Shown: positions 16,406-24,083 of the stretch, in pieces
How the letters are laid out: the number at the start of each line of letters is the position of its first letter
Numbering within the stretch: position 1 is the stretch's first letter
Assembly (NCBI RefSeq): GCF_013004695.1
Contig: NZ_JABEMG010000024.1
Span: 1-44,854 of the forward strand
DNA from: Promicromonospora citrea
GTDB taxonomy: Bacteria; Actinomycetota; Actinomycetes; Actinomycetales; Cellulomonadaceae
Reading direction: 5' to 3'
Length of the DNA: 44,854 nucleotides
Translations under genes and position numbers: made by a program
The notes under the pieces: model-generated
Told to the model about the DNA's origin: nothing
Seen by the model: the letters and a program-made list of their open reading frames with translations, nothing else
The model's database searches: none

Positions 16406-17680
16406 TCAGGTTCGGTCCCGGCTGCCCGAGCGCAGCAGGAACGATGCCGCCGCGAGCAGCACCAGCATGAGCGTGCCGAAGACCAGCACCGCGGTGCCGG
16501 TCGACATGACCCGCAGCAGGATCGCGAGCAGGACCACCGGCAGGGACATGCCGGCGTAGGCCGAGAGGAACAGGCCGGCGAGGGCCTCGGCACGCGAACC
16601 GCCGGCGGTGACGGAGACCACCGTGCCGACCCCGGCCTTGAACAGGGTGCCCGCTCCCGCACCGGTGACGACGCCACCGACGACGAGCACGGGGAAGACG
16701 GAGGCGATCATCGCGCTGACGATGAGGACGAGCCCCGCCGTCAGGAACGTCACGCCGAGCACGTGCTGCGTCCGCACGCCACGCCGGCCGGTGACGATCT
16801 GGGCCACGGCGGCCGCGCCGAACACCGTGAAGGAGACGACCCCGGCCACGCCGTGCGACGTGACGTGCAGGTCGTGGGCCAGGAACGACGGCGCGAGCGA
16901 CGTGAACAGCCCGAACATCGCGAAGCTGACGAAGGCTGCGACGAGGGCGCCCACGTACGGACCGCGTGCGGCGGCCGGCACCGCGACGCGCTGCGGCCGG
17001 TAGCGCCAGGGCTCGTCGACGGTGTCGACGGTCTCGGGCACGAACGCCACGAGGAGCAGGCCCAGCACGAGGAGGAACAGGAACACCACGTAGGGCGTGT
17101 GCAGCGGTGCGGGCGCGACGTCGGCCAGGACGCCCGCCACGAGGGGGCCCGCGCCGATGCCGCCGAGGTTCGCCGCCGTCGAGATGGTCTCGGCGTGCCT
17201 GCTGGCCGGCTTGCCCGCCGCCGTGCGCCCGGCCGCGTGCAGCTCGGTGAGGTGGGCGGTGGCGGTCGCGGTGAGCAGCCCGATGCCGAGCCCGGACACC
17301 ACGCGTGCGACGAGCAGCGCGCCGAGCTCGGTGGAGCTGATGAAGACGAGGCCCGCGAGCACGTTGAGCAGCACGGCGGGCAGGATGAGGCGCAGGCGGC
17401 CGAAGCGGTCCGACAGGTGTCCGGCGAGGAACAGGGCTGCGGCGACGCCGACCGTGTACGCGGCGAACACGAGGGTGACGGCGAGGGAGCCGAACCCCTC
17501 GCGCTCCTGGTAGAGGACGTACAGGGGCGCAGGCGCGCCCGCGAAGGCCATCGTGACGGCGAAGAGCGCGGCGACGATCCAGAAGCCGCGGGCGTGGCGC
17601 CGAGGCCGGCGCAGCGCGGAGGTCCCGGTCTGTGGCTGGTCCGGCGCACCGGACGGCCGAAGGGTGGTGGAGAGTGTCAC
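16406..17680 (-). CDS. MFS transporter (DHA1-like)
   Basis: 424 aa with about 12 predicted membrane segments beginning at FWIVAALFAVTMAFAGAPAPLYVLY. The MFS motif A loop appears as GHLSDRFGRLRLIL after the second helix, and ARVVSGLGIGLLTATATAHL matches the motif B/C region. Probably a proton-driven drug or metabolite exporter. The start was set at GTG 17680, with CATCAT seven bases upstream and TTGGAC 18 bases before that; a TTG at 17707 is less likely. Divergent from a LysR regulator across 93 bases containing an inverted repeat, so LysR control is likely. Confidence 0.9.
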   Translation of the reverse strand: MTLSTTLRPSGAPDQPQTGTSALRRPRRHARGFWIVAALFAVTMAFAGAPAPLYVLYQEREGFGSLAVTLVFAAYTVGVAAALFLAGHLSDRFGRLRLILPAVLLNVLAGLVFISSTELGALLVARVVSGLGIGLLTATATAHLTELHAAGRTAAGKPASRHAETISTAANLGGIGAGPLVAGVLADVAPAPLHTPYVVFLFLLVLGLLLVAFVPETVDTVDEPWRYRPQRVAVPAAARGPYVGALVAAFVSFAMFGLFTSLAPSFLAHDLHVTSHGVAGVVSFTVFGAAAVAQIVTGRRGVRTQHVLGVTFLTAGLVLIVSAMIASVFPVLVVGGVVTGAGAGTLFKAGVGTVVSVTAGGSRAEALAGLFLSAYAGMSLPVVLLAILLRVMSTGTAVLVFGTLMLVLLAAASFLLRSGSRDRT

Positions 17681-17738
17681 GTTTTCGATGATGCGTCGAC
17701 CGTGCAATCAAGTCCAACGAATCGTGGCGAACGGTGCT

Positions 17739-17753
17739 ATCGCGACCAGCGAT
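17739..17753. promoter_or_regulatory. Putative LysR box ATCGC-N5-GCGAT
   Basis: A 15-bp interrupted palindrome in the MFS/LysR intergenic region contains the T-N11-A pattern of LysR-type sites. A third GCGAT copy follows at 17759-17763, next to the -10 of the lysR-type gene (GATACT, 17762-17767). Confidence 0.55.
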
Positions 17754-17773
17754 GGATGAGCGATACTGGGACC

Positions 17774-18679
17774 ATGCAGCCGCACCAGCTCCAGTACTTC
17801 GTCGCGATCGCCGAGACGGGTAGCTTCACCTCCGGGGCGCAGCGCGCGCGGGTGGTCCAGTCCGCGGCGTCGGCCGCCGTCAAGCAGCTCGAGCGCGAGC
17901 TCGGTTGCGCGCTGTTCGTCCGCGGACGGCGCATCGCGCTCACCCCGGAGGGCGAGGCCCTGCTGCCCCGGGCGCGGGACGTCCTCGCCGCCCTCGACGC
18001 CGCCCGGGCTGCCGTCGCCGCGACGCGCGGGCAGATCGTCGGCACGGTGAGCCTCGGCATGATGAACCACCTGGCCCGCTTCGACGTCGCGGCCCTGCTC
18101 GCGGAGTTCCGGCGCGCGCACCCCGGCGTCGTCGTGCACGCGCGCCAGACGTCGACGGGGTCGCGGGGGAGCCTCGAGGCCGTGCGCCGCGGCGACCTCG
18201 ACCTGGCGCTCGCCTCCACCGTGTCGGAGACCGAGCCCGGCCTCGTCCTGCGCACGCTGGACAGCGAGCCGATCCGGTTCGTGTGCCACCGCAGCCACCC
18301 GCTCGCCGGCGCGGGCACCGTGCGGCTGGAGCAGCTCACCGACGAGTCGTTCGTCGAGTCGCCCGTCGGGTGGGGCAACCGCGCCGTCGTCGACCAGGCC
18401 TTCGCCGCCGCCGGGCTGCGGCGCGACGTGCACACCGAGGCGACCGACTTCGTGCTCGGCCAGGCCCTGGTCCGCGAGGCGCTGGGCGTCATGTTCGTGC
18501 CGGCCTCCGCGGTCTCCCCGGACCCGGAGCTGGTCGCGCTCGACGTCGAGCCGGCGCTCACCTGGAGCGTCCGCCTCGCCCGGTCGGCCGGTCGGCCGCT
18601 CTCGGCCGCCGCCGCGGCGCTCGCCGACCTGCTCGCGCGAGCCGCCCCGCACGGCCGCGCGGAGGCGCGAAGCCGTTAG
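17774..18679 (+). CDS. LysR-family transcriptional regulator
   Basis: 301 aa. N-terminal LysR helix-turn-helix: HQLQYFVAIAETGSFTSGAQRARVVQSAASAAVKQLERELGCALFVRGRRIALTPEGEALLPRAR (about 4-68). The LysR substrate-binding domain follows (GTVSLGMMNHLARFDVAALLAEFRRAHPGV, LDLALAS, PIRFVCHRSHPLA, LVREALGVMFVPAS). GATACT ends six bases before the ATG, so it is leaderless. It probably activates or represses the divergent MFS gene; the downstream DHA2 exporter on the same strand could also respond. The effector is unknown. Confidence 0.94.
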   Translation: MQPHQLQYFVAIAETGSFTSGAQRARVVQSAASAAVKQLERELGCALFVRGRRIALTPEGEALLPRARDVLAALDAARAAVAATRGQIVGTVSLGMMNHLARFDVAALLAEFRRAHPGVVVHARQTSTGSRGSLEAVRRGDLDLALASTVSETEPGLVLRTLDSEPIRFVCHRSHPLAGAGTVRLEQLTDESFVESPVGWGNRAVVDQAFAAAGLRRDVHTEATDFVLGQALVREALGVMFVPASAVSPDPELVALDVEPALTWSVRLARSAGRPLSAAAAALADLLARAAPHGRAEARSR

Positions 18680-18793
18680 CGCGGGCAACTATGTAAGGTG
18701 CAGGTGTTCCCACGCGCCGCGCGGAGACCGCGCCGCGGCTCCGGCGTGCGCGGACGCCGTGCTCCGTCCCCGCCCCGGAGGTTCGCCCGCCCC

Positions 18794-20251
18794 ATGAGGT
18801 TCCGCCCGCCCTTCGACAAGGACCGCACCCGGCTCACGCGCATGCCGCGCCCTGGCGCCGTGATCGCCGTGCTCGCGTTCGCCGGTCTCGGGGCGTCCTT
18901 CATGCAGACCATCCTGCTGCCCATCCAGTCGGAGCTGCCCGTGCTGCTCGACGCGTCGCGGGACGTCACGGCCTGGGTCGTCACGGTCACGCTCCTCGTC
19001 GCGGCGATCTGCACGCCCATCTCGGGCCGGCTCGGCGACATGTACGGCAAGAAGACGGTCGCGCTCGCCCTGCTGGGGCTGCTCGTGCTGGGCTCGGTGG
19101 TGGCGGCGCTGTCGCCGTCGGTGGTGCTCCTCATCGTCGGGCGCGGGCTGCAGGGCATGGGCATGGGCGTGGTGCCGCTCGGCATCTCGATCCTGCGCGA
19201 CGTGCTGCACCGCGAGCGGCTCGGCTCGGGCATCGCGCTGGTCAGCGCGACGCTCGGCGTCGGGGGCGCGCTCGGCCTGCCGATCAGCGCGTACGTGACG
19301 GAGCGCTACGACTGGCACGTGGTGTTCTGGGTGGCCGCGGGGATCGGCCTGCTCGCGCTCGGTCTCGTCGCGTGGATCGTGCCCGTGAGCACGCTGCGCA
19401 CGGGTGGGCGGCTCGACGTCGTCGGCGTGGCGGGTCTCGCCGTCGGGCTGACCGGCGTGCTGCTCGCGATCTCGCGCGGCAACGACTGGGGCTGGGGCTC
19501 GCCCCGCACGCTCGGGCTGCTCGCCGTCGGCCTCGTCGTGCTGCTGGTCTGGGGCTGGTACGAGCTGCGCGTCGCCGAGCCCTTGGTCGACCTGCGCGTG
19601 ACGGCGCGCGGCACCGTGCTGTTCACCAATCTCGCCTCGATCGCGATGGGGTTCGCGCTGTTCGCCTCGAACGTCGTCTTCCCGCAGCTCCTCGAGCTGC
19701 CGACCCCCGCGGGCGGCCTGGGCCTGACCCTCATGCAGGCGAGCCTCGTGCTCATGCCGTCGGGGCTGGTCATGCTCGCGATGTCGCCCGTCGCCGGCCG
19801 GCTCGAGCACACGGTCGGTCCGCGCCCCCTGCTCGTGGCCGGGGCGGGCGTCATCGCGGTGTCCTACGTGATCGCCGTCGTGGTGGACCTGGACGTGTGG
19901 TCCGTGCTCGTGGTGAACGTCGTGGTCGGCGTCGGCATCGGTCTGGGCTTCGCGGCGATGCCCGCGCTCATCATGCGGTCGGTGCCGTCCCACGAGACGG
20001 GGGCGGCCAACGGCCTCAACACCCTCATGCGGTCCCTGGGCACGACGTCGGCCGCCGCCGTCATCGGCGGGGTGCTCGCGGCGGGCGGCGCCGAGTACCA
20101 GGGCGTGCCCGTGCCGTCCGGCGACGCGTTCCGCACCGCGCTGCTGCTGGGCCTGCTCGCGTCCGTCGTGTGCACGGTGCTCGCGCTGCTCATCCCGCGC
20201 GACCGGCCCACCGAGGGCGAGCACCGCTCGCTGCCCGACGGCGTCCTCTGA
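18794..20251 (+). CDS. MFS exporter, DHA2 (EmrB/QacA-like, 14-TM)
   Basis: 485 aa from the chosen start. About 14 hydrophobic segments begin at AVIAVLAFAGLGASFMQTILLP. Motifs include SGRLGDMYGKKTVAL (motif A), LLIVGRGLQGMGMGVVPLGISIL (motif B) and ALVSATLGVGGALGLPISAYV (motif C, antiporter-type), typical of drug:H+ antiporters. The start is uncertain: ATG 18794 has GGAGG 12 bases upstream, while GTG 18698 or 18704 lies just after TATGTAAGGT and would add about 30 Arg/Pro-rich residues before the first helix. It follows lysR by little more than 100 bases. Followed by a hairpin terminator. Confidence 0.88.
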   Translation: MRFRPPFDKDRTRLTRMPRPGAVIAVLAFAGLGASFMQTILLPIQSELPVLLDASRDVTAWVVTVTLLVAAICTPISGRLGDMYGKKTVALALLGLLVLGSVVAALSPSVVLLIVGRGLQGMGMGVVPLGISILRDVLHRERLGSGIALVSATLGVGGALGLPISAYVTERYDWHVVFWVAAGIGLLALGLVAWIVPVSTLRTGGRLDVVGVAGLAVGLTGVLLAISRGNDWGWGSPRTLGLLAVGLVVLLVWGWYELRVAEPLVDLRVTARGTVLFTNLASIAMGFALFASNVVFPQLLELPTPAGGLGLTLMQASLVLMPSGLVMLAMSPVAGRLEHTVGPRPLLVAGAGVIAVSYVIAVVVDLDVWSVLVVNVVVGVGIGLGFAAMPALIMRSVPSHETGAANGLNTLMRSLGTTSAAAVIGGVLAAGGAEYQGVPVPSGDAFRTALLLGLLASVVCTVLALLIPRDRPTEGEHRSLPDGVL

Positions 20252-20257
20252 CCCCCC

Positions 20258-20278
20258 CGGGCCGGTGTTCCCGGCCCG
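20258..20278 (+). terminator. Hairpin after the DHA2 exporter gene
   Basis: An 8-bp perfect GC stem (20258-20265 with 20271-20278) with a five-base loop begins seven bases after the stop codon. It lacks a T-run. Confidence 0.5.
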
Positions 20279-20316
20279 ACCGCTGCCTCCGGCGAGACGA
20301 CGGGCGAGGCGCGTGG

Positions 20317-20322
20317 CAGGCT
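20317..20322 (+). promoter_or_regulatory. Putative -10 (CAGGCT) of the ATP-grasp leader ORF
   Basis: CAGGCT lies seven bases before the ATG of a 15-codon ORF, matching the leaderless pattern seen across the window. The -35 is not clear. Confidence 0.45.
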
Positions 20323-20329
20323 GTGCGCC

Positions 20330-20377
20330 ATGATGAGAACGACTCTCGTTCGCATGTCCACCCGTGGGGTGTGCTGA
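20330..20377 (+). CDS. Short upstream ORF (leader peptide candidate) of the ATP-grasp gene
   Basis: Fifteen codons, product MMRTTLVRMSTRGVC, ending two bases before the GTG chosen for the ATP-grasp gene. It lies 7 bases after a -10-like CAGGCT, so it would be translated first from a leaderless mRNA, with the ATP-grasp gene reached by re-initiation. Short leaderless ORFs ending in Arg/Cys codons are known before some actinobacterial sulfur and cysteine genes; similarity here is only suggestive. The DNA of this ORF also contains a Zur-like inverted repeat, so two readings of the same bases are possible. Confidence 0.45.
   Translation: MMRTTLVRMSTRGVC
20334..20351. promoter_or_regulatory. Imperfect Zur-box-like inverted repeat before the ATP-grasp gene
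   Basis: TGAGAACGACTCTCG (20334-20348) resembles the perfect box TGAGAACCGTTCTCA found 2.4 kb downstream, with three mismatches, and overlaps GAACGA-N3-TCGTTC (20337-20351). It lies downstream of the putative -10, where bound repressor could block elongation. Confidence 0.4.
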
Positions 20378-20378
20378 C

Positions 20379-21641
20379 GTGGCGAACCTCCTGATGATCG
20401 AGAGCTGGCTCCAGTCGACCGGCCTCATGCTCCCGCCCCTGCTGCGGGACGGCGGGCACGCGTACGTGCTGCTCACCCGCGACCCCGGCCTCTACCGCCT
20501 GCCCGACGGCACCGACCATCCCGTGCTCGCGCTCGCCGCCGAGGTGGTCGTCGTCGAGACCAACGACGACGCAGCCCTGCTCGCCGCGGCGCACGAGGTC
20601 GCGGCGCGCCACGGCGTCGACGGCGTGCTGACGACCTGCGACTACTACCTGCCCGCCGTCGCGCTCGTCGCGGAGCGGCTCGGGCTGCCCGGCGCCCCCG
20701 CCGAGGTGCTGCGCACCGCGACGCGCAAGCACCGCGTGCGCGAGGCCGTGGCGGCCGCCGGAGTGCCCGACGTGCCGTACGCCGTCGCGTCCACCTGGGC
20801 GCAGGCGCGCAAGGAGGCGGCGTCGCTCGGCTACCCGCTGGTGGTCAAGCCGGTCGACCTCAACTCGGGCACCGGCGTACGGGCCGTGGCCGACGAGGCG
20901 GGTCTGGCGCGGGCGTTCGCCGAGGTCACGGAGCCGGAGCGGAACACGAGGGGTCAGCCGCTGGAGCGACTCGCCCTGCTGGAGCGCGTGCTGGACGGGC
21001 CCGAGTACAGCGTGGAGTGCGTGACTCGCGACGGGGTCACCCGGGTGCTGGGCGTCACCGCCAAGTCCGTGGCCGAGCCGCCGGCCGCGGGCGGCACGGG
21101 GTTCGTCGAGGCGGGCCACCTGTTCCCGGCGCCGCTCCGTCCCGCGGAGCGCGCGGCGATCGAGGGGCACGTCGTCGCGGTGCTCGAGGCTGTCGGTCTC
21201 ACCCACGGCATCAGCCACACCGAGGTGCGGCTCACCACGGCCGGTCCGCGGCTGGTCGAGCTCAACCCCCGGCAGGGCGGCGGGTACGTGTTCGAGCTCG
21301 TGCGGCACGTCACGGGGTTCAACCCGCTGCAGGTGCTCGTCGACCTCGCGCTCGGGCGCGAGCCCGTGCCGGGGCCGGCGACGGCGACGAGCGCGGCCGT
21401 CGCGTTCCTGCTCGCTCCGGCGGCCGGCGTGGTGCGCGAGGTGCGGGGCGCCGAGGGTCTCGTCGATGATCCACGGGTGCTCGCGCACGACCTGCCGTCG
21501 CCGGGCCGCGCGGTGCGGCCGGGGGACAACAACGAGCGCACCGGGCACGTCCTGGTCGCCGACCGGACGGGTCACGCGGCCGGGACGTGGGCGGACGAGG
21601 TCATGGCCGGGATCGACGTCGTCGTCGAGCCGGGAGCCTGA
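20379..21641 (+). CDS. ATP-grasp domain ligase (carboxylate-amine ligase family)
   Basis: 420 aa from GTG 20379. N-terminal pre-ATP-grasp region: LLMIESWLQSTGLMLPPLLRDGGHAYVLLTRDPG, then DGVLTTCDYYLPAVALVAERLGLPG. ATP-grasp core: ATRKHRVREAVAAAGVPDVPYAVAST, YPLVVKPVDLNSGTGV, LLERVLDGPEYSVECV, GISHTEVRLTTAGPRLVELNPRQGGGYVFELVRHVTGFNP, containing the Mg-binding Glu/Asn (ELNPR). Closest in style to BacD-type L-amino acid ligases and ATP-grasp ligases of peptide or siderophore pathways, forming amide bonds via an acyl phosphate. Substrates are unknown. It has its own upstream ORF and a Zur-like site, which would suit a metallophore role; no other biosynthetic gene adjoins it. Confidence 0.85.
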   Translation: MANLLMIESWLQSTGLMLPPLLRDGGHAYVLLTRDPGLYRLPDGTDHPVLALAAEVVVVETNDDAALLAAAHEVAARHGVDGVLTTCDYYLPAVALVAERLGLPGAPAEVLRTATRKHRVREAVAAAGVPDVPYAVASTWAQARKEAASLGYPLVVKPVDLNSGTGVRAVADEAGLARAFAEVTEPERNTRGQPLERLALLERVLDGPEYSVECVTRDGVTRVLGVTAKSVAEPPAAGGTGFVEAGHLFPAPLRPAERAAIEGHVVAVLEAVGLTHGISHTEVRLTTAGPRLVELNPRQGGGYVFELVRHVTGFNPLQVLVDLALGREPVPGPATATSAAVAFLLAPAAGVVREVRGAEGLVDDPRVLAHDLPSPGRAVRPGDNNERTGHVLVADRTGHAAGTWADEVMAGIDVVVEPGA

Positions 21642-21673
21642 GCCGTGCGCTGAGGACCGCCCGGAACGCGAGA

Positions 21674-21711
21674 ACGCCCGCCCGGCGCCCCGAAGGGTGC
21701 CGGTCGGGCGT
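21674..21711. terminator. Hairpin between ATP-grasp and rpmG genes
   Basis: Outer arms ACGCCCG/CGGGCGT (21674-21680, 21705-21711) enclose CCGGCGCCC/GGGTGCCGG (21682-21690, 21695-21703), with one mismatch and a four-base CGAA loop. It lies between convergent genes and could end both transcripts. Confidence 0.65.
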
Positions 21712-21731
21712 CCGTCAGCGTGCCGGTGCGG

Positions 21732-21899
21732 TCAGCGCTCCTCGCGGAAGTCGACGTGCCGGCGGGCGACCGGGTCGAACTTGCGCAGGACGATCCGGTC
21801 GGGGTCGTTGCGCCGGTTCTTGCGGGTCACGTAGGTGAAGCCGGTGCCGGCGGTCGAGCGGAGCTTGATCACGGGGCGCAGGTCGGTGCGTGCGGCCAT
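21732..21899 (-). CDS. rpmG: Ribosomal protein bL33, zinc-independent (C-minus) paralogue
   Basis: 55 aa. [49 protein letters not shown] covers the whole L33 fold. The four zinc cysteines of the C-plus form are absent, so the protein binds no zinc and can replace the zinc-containing copy when zinc is scarce. The start overlaps the rpmE2 stop. Last gene of the rpsN-rpmJ-rpmE2-rpmG operon preceded by Zur-like boxes. Confidence 0.93.
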   Translation of the reverse strand: MAARTDLRPVIKLRSTAGTGFTYVTRKNRRNDPDRIVLRKFDPVARRHVDFREER

Positions 21900-22204
21900 C
21901 AGTCGTTACCACCCTTGCTGTCGGTGCTGGTGCGGGTCTTCGCGTAGCGCTGCCGGAACTTCTCGACGCGGCCTGCGGTGTCGACCACGCGGGCCGAGCC
22001 GGTCCAGAAGGGGTGGCTGGCGCTGCTGATCTGGACGTCGACCACCGGGTAGGTGTTGCCGTCGGACCACTCGATCGTCGCCGTCGAGCGGCCGGGGCCG
22101 GAGGCGGCGTCGCCGGCCAGCGTGGAGCGGGTCAGGAATGTGAACCCGGCGCTGGCGTCGCGGAACACGACCGGTCCGTAGGTGGGGTGGATGTCCTTCT
22201 TCAT
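21899..22204 (-). CDS. rpmE2: Ribosomal protein bL31 type B, zinc-independent
   Basis: 101 aa. [28 protein letters not shown] and the [42 protein letters not shown] segment are diagnostic of type B L31. The CxxC pairs of type A L31 are missing. Replacement of zinc-bound L31 on ribosomes releases zinc during starvation. GGGAGGAG precedes the ATG, 16 bases after rpmJ. The stop overlaps the rpmG start by one base. The C-terminus is a Ser/Thr/Lys-rich tail. Confidence 0.95.
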   Translation of the reverse strand: MKKDIHPTYGPVVFRDASAGFTFLTRSTLAGDAASGPGRSTATIEWSDGNTYPVVDVQISSASHPFWTGSARVVDTAGRVEKFRQRYAKTRTSTDSKGGND

Positions 22205-22220
22205 GGTGTGCTCCTCCCGC

Positions 22221-22343
22221 TCAGCCCTGACGCGCCTTCCAGCGCGGGTTGAGCCTGTTGATGACGAACGTCTTTCCGTGACGGCGCACGACCTTCGCGC
22301 CGGGCTTGTCCTTCAGGGATCGCAGGGATGCGCGAACCTTCAT
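22221..22343 (-). CDS. rpmJ: Ribosomal protein bL36, zinc-independent paralogue
   Basis: 40 aa: [20 protein letters not shown] then [20 protein letters not shown]. The usual zinc ligands (three Cys and one His in the C-plus protein) are partly replaced: the CDKC pair reads KDKPGAK and no Cys remains. It is therefore a C-minus L36 like E. coli YkgO. GAGGAG lies upstream of the ATG. It sits 40 bases after rpsN and 16 before rpmE2. Confidence 0.92.
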   Translation of the reverse strand: MKVRASLRSLKDKPGAKVVRRHGKTFVINRLNPRWKARQG

Positions 22344-22383
22344 GGGCGGCTCCTCCTCATCGGTCGTGGCTGTCGGTCGTGGC

Positions 22384-22689
22384 TCACCAGCTGGACTTGG
22401 TGACGCCCGGCAGCTCGCCGCGCAGCGCCATCTCGCGCAGCCGGACGCGGGACAGGCCGAACTTCCTCGAGTAGGCGCGCGGCCTGCCGTCGACGGCGTC
22501 CCGGTTCCGCAGGCGGGTCGGGCTCGCGTCGCGGGGCTGGCGCCGCAGCTCGCGTGCCGCGGCGGCGCGAACCGCCTCCGGCCGGTCGAGGTCGCGCAGC
22601 GTGCGGCGCAGCTCGGCCCGGCGCTCGGCGTACCGGGCGACCAGCTCGCGGCGCCGTGCGTCCGCGGCGATCTTCGACGTCTTGGCCAT
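22384..22689 (-). CDS. rpsN: Ribosomal protein uS14, zinc-independent (long) paralogue
   Basis: 101 aa, the long cysteine-free S14 type. [28 protein letters not shown], then [45 protein letters not shown] match the family. The CxxC-x12-CxxC of short S14 is absent. The ATG at 22689 was chosen over the upstream GTG because GAGGAGC lies six bases before it. First gene of the minus-strand zinc-starvation operon, about 35 bases from the nearest Zur-like box. Confidence 0.95.
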   Translation of the reverse strand: MAKTSKIAADARRRELVARYAERRAELRRTLRDLDRPEAVRAAAARELRRQPRDASPTRLRNRDAVDGRPRAYSRKFGLSRVRLREMALRGELPGVTKSSW

Positions 22690-22722
22690 CGCAGCTCCTC
22701 CAAGCACTTCCATGCGGCGTTG

Positions 22723-22737
22723 TGAGAACCGTTCTCA
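22723..22737. promoter_or_regulatory. Zur box 1, TGAGAACCGTTCTCA
   Basis: Perfect 15-bp inverted repeat (extends to GTGAGAAC-C-GTTCTCAC, 22722-22738) close to actinobacterial Zur consensus sites. It lies just upstream of rpsN, where bound Zur would block that operon when zinc is ample. Confidence 0.82.
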
Positions 22738-22761
22738 CCACGCGCTACAGTGAACCAGAAC

Positions 22762-22776
22762 TGAGAACGGTTATCA
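22762..22776. promoter_or_regulatory. Zur box 2, TGAGAACGGTTATCA
   Basis: Near-perfect second copy, with centres 39 bases apart from box 1, in the same divergent region. On the minus strand TTGATA (22777-22772) followed 17 bases on by TTCACT may be the rpsN promoter. Box 2 overlaps this -35 and the AT-rich start region of the CobW-like gene, so both transcripts are likely zinc-controlled. Confidence 0.78.
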
Positions 22777-22831
22777 ATAATTCCCGGGCGGCCAGGCGTA
22801 CCCACGGCCCGCCCTCTCGTGAGGAGGCTGC

Positions 22832-24070
22832 ATGTTCCCCACCGCATCCCCAACAGGGCGGATCCGCGGAATCATCCCGGTCACCGTCCTGGCGAGCACC
22901 GACCCCGTGCTGCGCGACGCCGCCCTCGCCGGGCTGCTCCTCGACGCACCCGGCGTCGTCGCCGTCCGTCACGACCTCCACCCCGACCACCTGCACCGCG
23001 TCGTGCAGGACGCCGGCGGTGTGGTCGAGGACGTGCTCATCCCGCTCGAGCACGCCTGCCTCTCGTGCGCCGTCCGCGAGGACGCCGTCCCCACCGTCGC
23101 CCGCCTCGCCCACGACCCCCGGTGGACCCACGTGGTCCTCGCCCTGCCCGTCAGCGCGGAACCCCTCCCCGCCGCCCGGGCGCTCGCGGCCGGGGCCGTG
23201 CCCGGCGGCGTCCTCGCGCACACCCGCGTCGCGACGACGGTCGCGCTCGTGGACCTCGACACCGCCGAGCACGACCTGCTCGGCGACGAGGTCCTCCTCG
23301 ACCGCGGCCTCGGCCTCACCCCGCACGACCCGCGCTCCGTGGGAGAGGCACTCGCCACCCAGTTGGAGCAGTCCGACCTGGTCGTGACCTGCGGCGAGGG
23401 TTCAGGTTCGACCTCAGGGTTCTGGGACGGACGACCCTCAGGTTCGACCTCAGGTTCAGGGTTGGCGGCGGGAGCCGCGTCCCGGCGCGGCGCGACGGCG
23501 GGGGACCCGACGGCGTCGGGCCTGGTGGACCGGCTGCGCGGTGCCGGGACGCGGCGCGTCGACGGGCTGCACGCGCTGACGGCGGCCGACCTGGTGGTGG
23601 GGTGGCACTCCGCGGCGGTGGCGGAGCGACGCGCGCACCCGCTCGGGGCGTCGGTCGCGGCGCCGGACCCGGTGGCCGGCGACCGGAGCTGGACGCTCGC
23701 GCTGAGCTCGCCGCTGCCGTTCCACCCGCAGCGGCTGCTGGACGAGATCGAGGACCTCGGCACCGGCCGGCTGCGGTCGCGCGGGGTGTTCCACGTCGCC
23801 GACCGGCCCGGGCTGGCGTGCCTCTGGGACGGGGCGGGTGGGCAGCTCGCCGTCGCCGACCTCGGGCCGTGGGGCGAGGTGTGCGCGGGCACGGAGCCGC
23901 AGACGCGGATCGTGGTGGTCGGGAGGTGCGAGCCCGATGGGTCGGACGGCGGCCGTCGCCGCGTCCGGGAGGCGTTCGAGCGCGCGCTGTGCACGCCGGC
24001 CAAGGCGGCCGACGGCGTGGAGTGGCTGTGGGGCGCCGACTTCCTGGCGCCCTGGCTGGGGGCGCGGTGA
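22832..24070 (+). CDS. CobW/COG0523-like protein with degenerate P-loop, zinc-starvation linked
   Basis: 412 aa. Arrangement follows COG0523 metallochaperones: N-terminal strand [27 protein letters not shown] (normally G-x4-GKT, here ASTDPVLRD), CLSCAVRED at about 72-80 in place of the CxCC metal motif, [14 protein letters not shown], a Gly/Ser linker encoded by a tandem repeat, and the CobW C-terminal domain [42 protein letters not shown]. Loss of Walker A makes GTP hydrolysis doubtful. It lies divergent from zinc-free ribosomal genes across two Zur boxes, so a role in zinc economy is well supported by context. GAGGAGGC precedes the ATG. Confidence 0.83.
   Translation: MFPTASPTGRIRGIIPVTVLASTDPVLRDAALAGLLLDAPGVVAVRHDLHPDHLHRVVQDAGGVVEDVLIPLEHACLSCAVREDAVPTVARLAHDPRWTHVVLALPVSAEPLPAARALAAGAVPGGVLAHTRVATTVALVDLDTAEHDLLGDEVLLDRGLGLTPHDPRSVGEALATQLEQSDLVVTCGEGSGSTSGFWDGRPSGSTSGSGLAAGAASRRGATAGDPTASGLVDRLRGAGTRRVDGLHALTAADLVVGWHSAAVAERRAHPLGASVAAPDPVAGDRSWTLALSSPLPFHPQRLLDEIEDLGTGRLRSRGVFHVADRPGLACLWDGAGGQLAVADLGPWGEVCAGTEPQTRIVVVGRCEPDGSDGGRRRVREAFERALCTPAKAADGVEWLWGADFLAPWLGAR
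23402..23454 (+). repeat. Duplicated 17-bp element inside the CobW-like gene
   Basis: TCAGGTTCGACCTCAGG occurs at 23402-23418 and 23438-23454, followed by a partial third copy. It is imperfectly self-complementary and encodes the GSGSTSG-type linker between the N-terminal and CobW-C domains. Confidence 0.6.
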
Positions 24071-24083
24071 GGGTGGGTTCGGG

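Noticed and set aside
16763-18679. An upstream extension of the LysR-family gene into the antisense of the MFS gene
   Set aside because: The LysR domain begins at ATG 17774 right after a -10 element; the extension is a non-coding shadow.
17774-20251. LysR and DHA2 exporter as one operon
   Set aside because: They are separated by about 110 bases with another promoter-like TATGTA/TAAGGT; the divergent MFS with an inverted repeat is the likelier LysR target.
18689-20476. A 595-codon antisense frame across the DHA2 exporter
   Set aside because: His/Asp/Arg-rich low-complexity translation, typical of the antisense of membrane protein genes; no ribosome site or motif.
23402-23460. Possible CRISPR-like repeats
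   Set aside because: Only two full copies of 17 bp, in frame inside a coding gene, with no further repeats or cas genes.
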